From positions 1 through 12,845 of the forward strand of contig USJN01000014.1 in assembly GCA_900554945.1 (NCBI GenBank): a DNA stretch of 12,845 nucleotides. Reading direction: 5' to 3'. The translations under genes were made by a program, and so were the position numbers. Source of the DNA: an uncultured Coriobacteriaceae bacterium (GTDB lineage: Bacteria; Actinomycetota; Coriobacteriia; Coriobacteriales; Eggerthellaceae). The notes under the pieces were generated by a model, which was not told the origin of the DNA, searched no databases, and saw only the letters and a program-made list of their open reading frames with translations. Below, piece by piece: positions 1-5,756 of this stretch (positions are counted from its first letter, which is position 1; each line of letters opens with the position of its first letter).

Positions 1-1311
1 GGCGCTTTGGTCGCCCAAGCGCCGGGGGTCGCCTACTCGTTCGAGACCCTGCAGATCCACGCCGGCCAGGAAAACCCCGACCCCGCCACCGATGCGCGCG
101 CCGTACCGATCTACCTGACGTCCTCCTTCGTGTTCAAGGACGCCGCGACCGCAGCCGGGCGCTTCGGCCTCACCGAGCCGGGCAACATCTATTCCCGCCT
201 GACCAACCCCACCGTCTCCATCTTTGAAGAGCGCATCGCCGCGCTTGAGGGCGGCGTCGGAGCGCTCGGCGTCGCCACCGGCTCGGCCGCCATCACTATC
301 GCGGTGCAGAACATCGCCACTGTTGGCGATCACATCGTCTCCTCCACCAACCTTTACGGCGGCACGCTCAATCTGTTCGAGCACACCCTTTCCGAGCAGG
401 GGCTTTCCACCACATTCGTGAACCCTGCCGACCTTGACGCCGTCGAAGCGGCCATCCAGGACAACACCAAGCTCCTCTACGCAGAGACGCTCGGCAACCC
501 GAACTCCGACGTGCTCGACATCGAAGGCTGGGCCGCCATCGCGCACAAGCACAACCTTCCGCTCATCGTGGACGACACGTTCTCGACCCCCTACCTGCTA
601 CGCCCGATCGAGCACGGCGCCGACGTGGTGGTCGCGTCCGCCACGAAGTTCATCGGCGGACACGGCACGGCGATGGGCGGCGTGATCGTCGATGCGGGCA
701 AGTTCGACTGGGCCGGCAACGCCGACAAGTTCCCCGGCGTCGCGAAGCCTAACCCGAGCTACCACGGCGTCGTGTTCACCGAAGCCGCAGGCGAGGCCGC
801 CTACATCACCAAGGCGCGCGCCACGCTCCTACGCGACCAGGGCGCAACGCTGTCCCCCTTCAACGCGTTTATCCTGCTCCAGGGCTTGGAGACGCTCTCG
901 CTGCGCGTCGAGCGCCACGTCGAGAACGCGCTCAAGGTCGTCGACTTCCTGAACAGCCACCCGCAGGTCGAACGCGTGAACCACCCGTCGCTTTCGACCG
1001 GCCGCGCGAAGGAGCTCTACGACGAGTACTATCCCAACGGGGCCGCTTCCATCTTCACGTTCGAAATCAAGGGCACGGCCGAGACCGCCTGCAAGTTCAC
1101 TGAGAGCCTGAAGCTGTTCAGCCTGCTCGCGAACGTGGCGGACGTGAAGAGCCTCGTCATCCACCCGGCGTCGACCACCCACTCGCAGCTAACCGACAAG
1201 GAGCTTGAGGCTGCGGGCATCTCCCCCACGACGATTCGCCTGTCTATCGGCACCGAGAACATCAAGGACATCTTGGCCGACCTTGAGCAGGGCTTTGACG
1301 CGGTGAAGTAG
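1..1311 (+). CDS. metY: O-acetyl-L-homoserine sulfhydrylase (aminocarboxypropyltransferase)
   Basis: A cytosolic PLP enzyme of the Cys/Met-metabolism family. It joins O-acetylhomoserine with sulfide to give homocysteine and acetate, the direct-sulfhydrylation route to methionine. Counting from the TTG at 7 (434 residues, normal family length), visible landmarks are YSRLTNPT (62-69, phosphate contact to the neighbouring subunit), IVDDTFSTP with Asp190 for the PLP ring nitrogen, SATKFIGGHG with the Schiff-base lysine Lys214, HPASTTHSQ (386-394), and Arg411 in TIRLSIGTEN for the substrate carboxylate. The long insert typical of sulfhydrylases, around residues 230-265, favours MetY over cystathionine synthases or lyases. 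The start is unresolved: the frame is open to base 1, TTG at 7 is the only start-like codon near the expected N-end, and no ribosome site can be seen in 6 bases, so the gene may begin outside the window. It ends 27 bases before a hairpin and faces the queuosine operon. Substrate preference versus MetZ is inferred. Confidence 0.93.
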   Translation, partial: GALVAQAPGVAYSFETLQIHAGQENPDPATDARAVPIYLTSSFVFKDAATAAGRFGLTEPGNIYSRLTNPTVSIFEERIAALEGGVGALGVATGSAAITIAVQNIATVGDHIVSSTNLYGGTLNLFEHTLSEQGLSTTFVNPADLDAVEAAIQDNTKLLYAETLGNPNSDVLDIEGWAAIAHKHNLPLIVDDTFSTPYLLRPIEHGADVVVASATKFIGGHGTAMGGVIVDAGKFDWAGNADKFPGVAKPNPSYHGVVFTEAAGEAAYITKARATLLRDQGATLSPFNAFILLQGLETLSLRVERHVENALKVVDFLNSHPQVERVNHPSLSTGRAKELYDEYYPNGAASIFTFEIKGTAETACKFTESLKLFSLLANVADVKSLVIHPASTTHSQLTDKELEAAGISPTTIRLSIGTENIKDILADLEQGFDAVK

Positions 1312-1337
1312 TCGCACGTCAGTTTGGACCCTAATGA

Positions 1338-1374
1338 ACGAGGGGCCGCCCGCGATTTGCGAGCGGCCCCTCGT
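1338..1374. terminator. GC-rich hairpin between convergent genes, probable bidirectional terminator
   Basis: A perfect 12-bp stem (1338-1349 with 1363-1374, core CGAGGGGCCGC), then a C-A mismatch and three more inner pairs around a GATTT loop. It begins 26 bases after the metY stop. There is no clear U-run on the plus side (TGTTCGT follows), and the minus-side tail is TTCATTAGGG, so it is not a textbook intrinsic terminator. Its position between two gene ends argues for a terminating or 3'-protecting role on both strands. A second inverted repeat, GCGGCC (1401-1406) with GGCCGC (1423-1428), lies closer to the queF end. Confidence 0.7.
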
Positions 1375-1508
1375 GTTCGTGGTGCGCAGAGAGTGAAGCG
1401 GCGGCCCCTGCCCGCAGCAGCAGGCCGCGGTCGCAGGTCGCCGCAGGTCGCGCGTCCTTCCACTGCCGCGCGCAATGCCCGCATGCCTTCCCCTGCCCGC
1501 GCTCCCCT

Positions 1509-2075
1509 TTAGCGGTTGTCCACCTTCTCGGGATAAAGGTCGTGGTGAGACAGGCGCTCCCAGGCCACGTCTTCCCAGCGCGTGCCCGGCTTCCCGTAGT
1601 TGCAATACGGGTCGATCGAGATGCCTCCGCGCGGCAAGAACTTGCCCCAGACCTCGATATACTTCGGATCCATCAACTTGATGAGGTCCTTCATGATGAT
1701 GTTCACGCAGTCCTCGTGGAAATCCCCGTGGTTGCGGAAGCTGAACAGGTACAGCTTCAGGCTCTTGCTCTCGACCATACGCTCGCCCGGCACGTAGGCG
1801 ATATAGATCGTGGCGAAGTCGGGCTGCCCCGTGATCGGGCACAGGCTGGTGAACTCGGGGCAGTTGAACTTCACGAAGTAGTCGTTGCCCGGATGCTTGT
1901 TCTCGAACGTCTCGAGGACACTTGGGTCGTAGGTCTGCGGGTAGCGCACCCCCTGGTTGCCTAAAAGCGACAGGTCGTCGGTCCCTTCGCGCTGCGGTTT
2001 CTCGTTCACCGCGTTCGTCGCGTTCACCGCGTTCGTCGCGTCCATCGCGTCCGTCATGTTCGCCATATTCGCCAT
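1509..2075 (-). CDS. queF: NADPH-dependent 7-cyano-7-deazaguanine reductase QueF (short Bacillus type)
   Basis: Reduces preQ0 (7-cyano-7-deazaguanine) to preQ1 with NADPH, the last free-base step of queuosine synthesis in the cytosol. From the chosen ATG the protein has 188 residues. The catalytic cysteine is Cys79 in [11 protein letters not shown], with Asp86 seven residues on, His120-Glu121 in DFHEDC for substrate binding, and Cys123, which has the spacing of the regulatory disulfide partner in B. subtilis QueF. The NADPH motif [11 protein letters not shown] is present. Start: ATG at 2075 follows GGGGAGGA at a good spacing; this ribosome site lies inside the last codons of queC, whose stop is 1 base upstream, so coupling is likely. 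In-frame ATGs at 2066 and 2057 are alternatives. The first 25 residues are a repeat of M/T-A-N and T-N-A-V-N-A units with no counterpart in the ordinary short enzyme, which starts around Leu35 (LSLLGNQ). It is the last gene of the operon. Confidence 0.95.
   Translation of the reverse strand: MANMANMTDAMDATNAVNATNAVNEKPQREGTDDLSLLGNQGVRYPQTYDPSVLETFENKHPGNDYFVKFNCPEFTSLCPITGQPDFATIYIAYVPGERMVESKSLKLYLFSFRNHGDFHEDCVNIIMKDLIKLMDPKYIEVWGKFLPRGGISIDPYCNYGKPGTRWEDVAWERLSHHDLYPEKVDNR
2001..2075 (-). repeat. Short tandem repeat encoding the QueF N-terminal extension
   Basis: Codons 1-25 of queF are built from near-identical 9-base and 18-base units. On the protein they read [25 protein letters not shown]. 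On the plus strand CGCGTTCACCGCGTTCGT is repeated directly. Such slippage-prone repeats vary in copy number between strains. Confidence 0.75.
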
Positions 2076-2076
2076 G

Positions 2077-2817
2077 CTATTCCTCCCCTTCCGCGTTTGC
2101 TGCCGCCCGCTCGGCGTCGAGCCTGTCGAGCAGCGGATCGCGCATCCCGTTCGCCTCGAACGCGCAGTTGCGATCGATGCACGTCCCGCACGCGCCGCAC
2201 GGATAGTCGCCGCCCTCGTAGCAGCTCCAGGTGAGCTCGTAGGGAACGCCCAGCTCAATGCCGCGCGCGACGATATCAGCCTTCGACATTTCCACGAACG
2301 GCGCACAAAGATGCAGCTCGCCGCCCGTTCCTTCCTCAATTGCGCGGTTCATCGCGTCGACGAACTCGCGAGAGCAGTCGGGATAGGCGTTGCCCGCCCA
2401 ATCGTCGTGATGCGCGCCGTAGTAAATCGCGCTGCATCCGAGCGAGAGCGCCATCGAAGCCGCCGCCGAAAGGAATAGCCCGTTGCGGAAGGGGACGTAG
2501 GTGCTCACCGGCTTGCCATCGCTTTCGGCGAGCTGGTCGGCGTAGCTTTCCTCGGGGATATCTTGCGAGGAATGCGAGAGCAGGCTGCAATCGCTGTCGG
2601 CGAAGATAGCCCCCAAATCGAGGAAGCGCTGCTCCACGCCGTAATGTACAGCGACGGCCTTCGCGCTCTCGATTTCCTTGTTATGGCGCTGACCATAGGA
2701 AATGGAAAGCGCATACACATTCTTGGCGCCATAGCGCGAAACCGCCATGGCGAGCAACGTGGTCGAATCCACGCCGCCCGAGCACAAAACGAGCGCCTTC
2801 TCTTCGATAGTTGCCAC
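2077..2817 (-). CDS. queC: 7-cyano-7-deazaguanine synthase QueC
   Basis: ATP-dependent enzyme that converts 7-carboxy-7-deazaguanine (CDG) and ammonia into preQ0. The 246-residue form starts at GTG 2817. The PP-loop SGGVDS is at residues 13-18, right after a short strand (KALVLC). The zinc-binding set is Cys199, Cys207, Cys210 and Cys213 in [16 protein letters not shown]; the [14 protein letters not shown] stretch is the usual substrate-binding segment. Start choice: GTG at 2817 has AAGGGAG nine bases upstream and lies 4 bases past the queE stop. The longer frame from GTG 2841 would overlap queE and lacks a ribosome site in place. Its ribosome site is formed by the last codons of queE, so translation is probably coupled. 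Its stop (2077-2079) precedes the queF ATG by 1 base. Length is normal for the family. Confidence 0.95.
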   Translation of the reverse strand: MATIEEKALVLCSGGVDSTTLLAMAVSRYGAKNVYALSISYGQRHNKEIESAKAVAVHYGVEQRFLDLGAIFADSDCSLLSHSSQDIPEESYADQLAESDGKPVSTYVPFRNGLFLSAAASMALSLGCSAIYYGAHHDDWAGNAYPDCSREFVDAMNRAIEEGTGGELHLCAPFVEMSKADIVARGIELGVPYELTWSCYEGGDYPCGACGTCIDRNCAFEANGMRDPLLDRLDAERAAANAEGEE

Positions 2818-2821
2818 GAGG

Positions 2822-3706
2822 TTACACTCCCTTCTCGACACCCGGCCAGATAATCTTGTGCAGCTGCAGCTGCGCGGTGGCCCAGGTGAGGTTGTTCTCT
2901 TGCATGAAATCCACGATGCGCGCAGGGTCGAGGCGTCCGAACACGGGGCTTAAATACACCGGCACGCGATCGGGAAGGCCCAGCTCGCGTGACACTTCCA
3001 GCATGCGGACCAGATCGCCTTCCCCGCCGCAGACGAACTTCACGGTGTCGCGTGCGTCGAGGAGCGCGAAGTTCTCGCGCAGCATGCGATCTTCCATACC
3101 GCTCGAAGGAAGCTTCCAATCGACCGTAAACGTGAGGTTGCCGGGAAGCGACGCGCACGCCTCGCGCAGCTGTGCGAGCTCGCGCAGGTCAGCGGCACCG
3201 TTCGTCTCGATTTCCACCCGAAGCCCGCGCTCGAGGGGGCCAGGCTCGGCAAGCAAGGCGCACACAAGGCTGGGGAGCTCAGGCTGCAGCGCGGGCTCGC
3301 CACCCGTGAGGGTGACGCATTCCACTCGCGTCTCGCGCGCCCACGCGACGAGGTCCGCGACCGATACGCGCTCGGCGCATTCCGCGGCAGCAGGCGCGTT
3401 TGCCCACATGGTGTCGCAGTACGAACACGCCAGGTTGCACCCCGTGAAGCGGATGAAGGCGGCGAGTTTGCCCGCGGCGCACCCTTCCCCATTCACGCTG
3501 ACGAAGCGCTCGGCAACGGGAAGCGTGCGGCTCGCTGCCGGTTCGGAGAATGCGGGCGCAGCCGACCCGCGCGCGACATCGCACCCCGGCCCGCCCGCAG
3601 TCTGCGAGCCCGCGTTCACCTCGCCCGCGGCCTGCACCTGCAGCCCTGCAACCAGCCCGCCCGCGGCCTGCGCCTGCGAGCCCGCGCTATCCCGACTACT
3701 AGCCAC
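2822..3706 (-). CDS. queE: 7-carboxy-7-deazaguanine synthase QueE, radical SAM, with an N-terminal extension
   Basis: Radical SAM enzyme that contracts 6-carboxy-tetrahydropterin to CDG. From GTG 3706 it has 294 residues. The core begins near residue 62 (LPVAERFVSVNGEG). The iron-sulfur motif CNLACSYC gives Cys90, Cys94 and Cys97 (CX3CX2C), followed by DTMWAN, the SAM-binding GGEP at 135-138, ETNG, DWKLP and the typical end QLQLHKIIWPG. GTG 3706 overlaps the queD stop by 8 bases, which suits termination-reinitiation, but no ribosome site is visible. Other GTG codons at residues 24 and 30 remain possible starts. Residues 1-60 are Ala/Gly/Gln-rich and repetitive, not part of the family, and could be partly untranslated or a disordered leader. 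The 3' end (GAG AAG GGA GTG) supplies the queC ribosome site. The function is secure; the start is not. Confidence 0.93.
   Translation of the reverse strand: MASSRDSAGSQAQAAGGLVAGLQVQAAGEVNAGSQTAGGPGCDVARGSAAPAFSEPAASRTLPVAERFVSVNGEGCAAGKLAAFIRFTGCNLACSYCDTMWANAPAAAECAERVSVADLVAWARETRVECVTLTGGEPALQPELPSLVCALLAEPGPLERGLRVEIETNGAADLRELAQLREACASLPGNLTFTVDWKLPSSGMEDRMLRENFALLDARDTVKFVCGGEGDLVRMLEVSRELGLPDRVPVYLSPVFGRLDPARIVDFMQENNLTWATAQLQLHKIIWPGVEKGV
3590..3685 (-). repeat. Imperfect direct repeats encoding the QueE N-terminal extension
   Basis: On the minus strand GCGGGCTCGCAG occurs twice, and the units GCGCAGGCCGCGGGCG and GTGCAGGCCGCGGGCG differ by one base. They encode AGSQAQAAGG and LQVQAAGE, then AGSQTAGG (residues 8-39 from GTG 3706). 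No folded domain is recognisable. Confidence 0.65.
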
Positions 3707-4118
3707 GGTAGATCGCGCAGTTGTTGGGGGTCTCGTACACGTCGACCTGCGACACGGGGAATCCCGCGTCCGCCAGTTTCCCGTAAAAATAGCGGGCGAG
3801 GTTTTCCGCCGTCGTGCGGAAGGGCACGACCGAAAGCGAGAAGCCCTCGCGTTCGAGGCACGCGAGCGTGTCGGGGGCAAGCGACCCCTCTTCCACCACA
3901 AACGAGTGGTCGAAGGCTTCGGTCAAGTCGCGCAGAGCGCCCTTGAAGTCGGCAAAGTCGATCACCATGTCTTTGTGAGTTCCCTGCGTCTGGAGCTCCT
4001 CCTGCTCCAAATAGGCAACTACGCGCCAACGGTGGCCGTGGAGATTCTCGCATTTGCCGTGATAGTCGGTGAGGAAATGAGCGGCATCGAAGCTGCTCTC
4101 GGTTTTAAGCCCGTACAT
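3699..4118 (-). CDS. queD: 6-carboxy-5,6,7,8-tetrahydropterin synthase QueD
   Basis: Zinc enzyme of the PTPS fold that turns 7,8-dihydroneopterin triphosphate into 6-carboxy-tetrahydropterin, the first committed step toward preQ1. It has 139 residues from ATG 4118. Zinc ligands are His14 (FDAAHFL), His27 and His29 (NLHGHRW). The catalytic Cys23, Asp70 and His71 (FDHSF) are at almost the same positions as in E. coli QueD. TTAEN (102-106) and VYETPNN with Glu129 form the pterin pocket. Start: ATG 4118 is preceded by AAAGGTG at 5 bases; the longer open frame back to 4208 adds nothing family-like. It is the first recognised gene of queDECF and its stop overlaps the queE GTG. A perfect 6-bp hairpin partly covers its ribosome site. 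folE, which makes the substrate, is not in the window. Confidence 0.95.
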   Translation of the reverse strand: MYGLKTESSFDAAHFLTDYHGKCENLHGHRWRVVAYLEQEELQTQGTHKDMVIDFADFKGALRDLTEAFDHSFVVEEGSLAPDTLACLEREGFSLSVVPFRTTAENLARYFYGKLADAGFPVSQVDVYETPNNCAIYRG

Positions 4119-4127
4119 CGGCGCACC

Positions 4128-4143
4128 TTTCACGCAAGTGAAA
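4128..4143 (-). promoter_or_regulatory. Small hairpin overlapping the queD ribosome binding site
   Basis: TTTCAC and GTGAAA form a perfect 6-bp stem with a TTGC loop on the minus strand. The 3' arm shares the A residues of the queD ribosome site AAAGGTG, 5 bases before ATG 4118. It could reduce access of ribosomes to queD unless opened. A role is inferred from position only; the stem is short and half A-T. Confidence 0.3.
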
Positions 4144-4159
4144 ACCACCGTGGGGAAAC

Positions 4160-4534
4160 CTAGATGCAGGAACGGCAACGGCGGGCAAGCGGAGCTCCAC
4201 GCGAGCAATCATCAAGCGCATCGGCGCCGACCCGGTGCAGATTCATGCGAATCGCAGCCGCCCACCTGGGACAACCGCAGCCCGCAAGGCACCGCACGAG
4301 CAAGATACGCATCTCGCGCGATACGACATGGGCTGCGCGAGGACAAGTATCGCACCGCGCGAGCGGTACACGCCACAAGCGCGATCGACGCGACTCGCGC
4401 CCGACACCCGACACGCACGGGCGACACGCCACTGCGCGACTTGCACCCGACGCCCCGAGCGCACGAGCTCCCAGCTCCAAACGTTCATTCCTGCATAACG
4501 CGCCGGACGCTCCGGCATAACTCGCCAGCAGCAT
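4160..4534 (-). CDS. Doubtful cysteine-rich 124-residue reading frame upstream of queD
   Basis: Not recognised as any family. ATG 4534 has AGGGAG six bases upstream, directly at the end of the preQ1-like element, and the frame runs to TAG at 4160, 41 bases before queD, in the same direction. The product would have 11 cysteines (C14, C37, C40, C61, C64, C82, C86, C88, C110, C120, C123), including CRPC, CDTC, CLAGCGC and CRSC, and about 22 arginines. Against it: all six frames are long-open here because the plus strand is very poor in T, and Cys and Arg are what such skewed sequence encodes by chance. It may be a real small metal-binding protein, a leader frame that couples translation to queD, or nothing. 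Confidence 0.22.
   Translation of the reverse strand: MLLASYAGASGALCRNERLELGARALGASGASRAVACRPCVSGVGRESRRSRLWRVPLARCDTCPRAAHVVSREMRILLVRCLAGCGCPRWAAAIRMNLHRVGADALDDCSRGAPLARRCRSCI
4493..4526. repeat. Perfect GC hairpin flanked by 12-base direct repeats
   Basis: GCCGGA (4502-4507) and TCCGGC (4511-4516) form a perfect 6-bp stem around CGC. The flanking units GCATAACGCGCC (4493-4504) and GCATAACTCGCC (4515-4526) differ by one base and are 22 bases apart. In the queD leader transcript it would fold about 70 nt after the predicted transcription start. No T-run follows on either strand, so it is not an intrinsic terminator. Confidence 0.45.
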
Positions 4535-4540
4535 TCGACG

Positions 4541-4581
4541 CTCCCTAGTTTTGTTTACCGACAGGAGGTTTTCGAACTGTC
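4541..4581 (-). promoter_or_regulatory. Candidate preQ1-I-like riboswitch aptamer with built-in ribosome site
   Basis: On the minus strand a 5-bp stem, GACAG (4581-4577) with CTGTC (4564-4560), encloses a 12-base loop TTCGAAAACCTC. An A-rich tail AAACAAAACTAGGGAG (4556-4541) follows and ends in the ribosome site AGGGAG. This is the layout of preQ1-I aptamers: a 5-bp P1, a loop of 10-12 bases starting UUC or UC and ending in C next to P1, then an A-rich tail with ACUA or ACAA running into the Shine-Dalgarno sequence. It begins about 6 nt after the expected transcription start and precedes a preQ1 operon. Weak point: the usual pairing of the loop with CUA in the tail is not clear; CCU (4568-4566) could instead pair with AGG (4546-4544). 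The element precedes the doubtful frame at 4534, not queD directly. Recognised by eye, not by a covariance model. Confidence 0.45.
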
Positions 4582-4594
4582 CATAGTGGCAAGC

Positions 4595-4600
4595 AGTATA
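4595..4600 (-). promoter_or_regulatory. Putative -10 box for the queDECF transcript
   Basis: TATACT on the minus strand, 5 of 6 matches to TATAAT, in a GC-rich setting. The expected start would be near the A at 4587, about 6 nt before the aptamer candidate. The -35 region at 16-18 bp spacing (around TCTGCC) is poor, so an activator or a weak promoter is possible. The 5' leader to queD would be about 470 nt. Confidence 0.4.
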
Positions 4601-4601
4601 G

Positions 4602-4955
4602 CGCATGCACACGAAGAGGCAGACCGCAGGCTGACGATTTCACACAAGCATACGACCTGGGCAAAGTCTGACGCCTGCGATGCACAGCAACGCGCAATCC
4701 GGCACCATCATCACAAGCGGGAAACGAGAAGGCAACGCGCTCCTCGCCTTGCCAACAAAAGAAAGCACTTCGCTCATCTCGCAGGCTCCAAAATCGCAAG
4801 CCACCCGGTCGCAACTCGAATAGCAGCACGCGCGCAACAATCTCAAGAACGATCAGCACTGCATGGCTGCTCTTGGCAACAGATTCGTTTCAAACGGACG
4901 ATTTCGCCTTCAACGCCGCTACCCTCTTAGCAAGAAGCCGAGCGAAGGAGCCGAA
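4602..4955. other. Gene-free stretch between divergent transcripts
   Basis: No convincing gene, tRNA or structured RNA is visible. Open frames on both strands are short, lack good ribosome sites (apart from a weak GGAG before a 45-codon minus-strand frame near 4777) and encode Arg/His/Ser-rich products without motifs. The stretch must contain the plus-strand promoter for the gene at 4956, but no clear -35/-10 pair stands out. The plus strand is rich in A and C and poor in T, continuing the skew seen from 4160. Confidence 0.5.
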
Positions 4956-5549
4956 ATGCCCGAGAGCGCAACAGCAAACGCAACAACCGCGGAAAGCCAG
5001 GTCGTGATTCCCGAAGTCCTCCCCATGGAAGGCGAGGCGACGTTCGCGAAGAAGGCGAAAGGCATCGCGCAAGTCGCGGCAGGAAGCGCGCTTACGGCGG
5101 CGGGAATTCCCATGCTCGTGTTCCCTGGGCCGGGTGTTGCGGCAATCGTCGGCGGAGCAGCACTTGTGAGCAGGGGAAATAGAAACTACACAGGCCGCAC
5201 GGCAACCCCTTTGGAAGAGCGCCTCGACGAGGCGGCCTCCAAGGCGGCAGACCTCGTCGCAGACACCGCAAAACGAACAGCGAGCAAAGCAGGCGAGAAA
5301 GCGAAGGACGCCGCCCTCAAAACGGGAGCCATAGCGCGAGAAGCGGCCGAGATGGCAACGACAAGCGCTCCCGAGGTCGCAAAAGGCTTCACGAGAGGGG
5401 CCGCCACAGCCGCCCACGTCACGTGCGCTGCTGCAAAAAACGTTGTTCGCGAAGCGAAGCCCCTGTTCGCAAGTGCGAAAAGGGCTGCAGGATCGGCCAT
5501 CTCATCAGCAAAGCGCGCCGAGCAAGGCGCCGCAAAGAGAAGCAGGTGA
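4956..5549 (+). CDS. Small PGPG-hairpin membrane protein with Ala/Lys-rich tail
   Basis: 197 residues. ATG 4956 follows GAAGGAG at 5 bases, a clear start; the longer frame back to 4863 has no such site. Residues 1-30 are a polar, acidic leader. Residues about 36-73 form a hydrophobic hairpin, GSALTAAGIPMLVFPGPG with PGPG at 57-60, then VAAIVGGAALVSRG. This matches the pattern of the PGPGW putative transmembrane family, although the residue after PGPG is Val, not Trp. Residues 83-197 are a long Ala/Lys/Glu/Arg sequence with units such as AASKAADLVADTAKRTASKA and AKDAALKTGAIAREAAEMA, resembling LEA-type or histone-H1-like amphipathic helices, and end in a basic stretch (AAKRSR). The tail probably lies in the cytoplasm along membrane or nucleic acid. 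Function unknown. It stands alone, divergent from queD and 117 bases before the M18 gene. Confidence 0.85.
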   Translation: MPESATANATTAESQVVIPEVLPMEGEATFAKKAKGIAQVAAGSALTAAGIPMLVFPGPGVAAIVGGAALVSRGNRNYTGRTATPLEERLDEAASKAADLVADTAKRTASKAGEKAKDAALKTGAIAREAAEMATTSAPEVAKGFTRGAATAAHVTCAAAKNVVREAKPLFASAKRAAGSAISSAKRAEQGAAKRSR

Positions 5550-5628
5550 CCTGGGCTCCCGCGAAATCTTGCCGGCGGCAATGCCGACGCGTCGAATCCA
5601 GAGGCTAAAGTCTAGTCGGGTCGGGTCG

Positions 5629-5637
5629 TGCTAGACT
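5629..5637 (+). promoter_or_regulatory. Possible extended -10 promoter element for the M18 gene
   Basis: TGCTAGACT reads as TG-n-TAGACT, an extended -10 with 4 of 6 core matches, 29 bases before ATG 5667, which leaves room for a short leader with the ribosome site AAGGGA (5652-5657). No -35 hexamer is evident. If real, translation cannot start at the GTG at 5628. Confidence 0.25.
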
Positions 5638-5695
5638 GGGGCAGACGATTCGAAGGGACGGTCGAAATGACGCAAGAGAACCAAAGCAGCACCGA

Positions 5696-5756
5696 GCCGA
5701 TGCCGCAGAGCACCCGCGCAGGCGGCACCAAGCCGATGCCTCAGGACGCCCGCACA
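5696..5756 (+). repeat. 25-base imperfect direct repeat in the M18 N-terminal leader
   Basis: 5696-5720 and 5732-5756 match at 20 of 25 bases, 36 bases apart (12 codons, frame kept). They encode PMPQSTRA and PMPQDARTA just before the family domain starts at AQELLDFIG. Confidence 0.7.

Noticed and set aside
2076..2339. Upstream extension of the queF frame to 276 residues
   Set aside because: The added part is queC read in another frame; the strong ribosome site before ATG 2075 decides the start.
2811..4163. 450-codon open frame on the plus strand over queE and queD
   Set aside because: Ser/Arg/Ala-rich translation without motifs, and it runs against two unambiguous enzymes with intact active sites.
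4138..4548. Plus-strand open frames of 118-136 codons in the gap
   Set aside because: No ribosome site, no motif, Arg/His/Thr-rich composition; explained by the scarcity of T on this strand.
4640..4846. Minus-strand 68-codon frame, with a possible 45-codon inner start near 4777 after GGAG
   Set aside because: Ribosome site is weak, no family resemblance, and it lies upstream of the promoter candidate; not supportable.
5570..5582. Palindrome TTGCCGGCGGCAA after the PGPG-protein gene as a terminator
   Set aside because: Only a 5-bp stem with a 3-base loop and no T-run after it.
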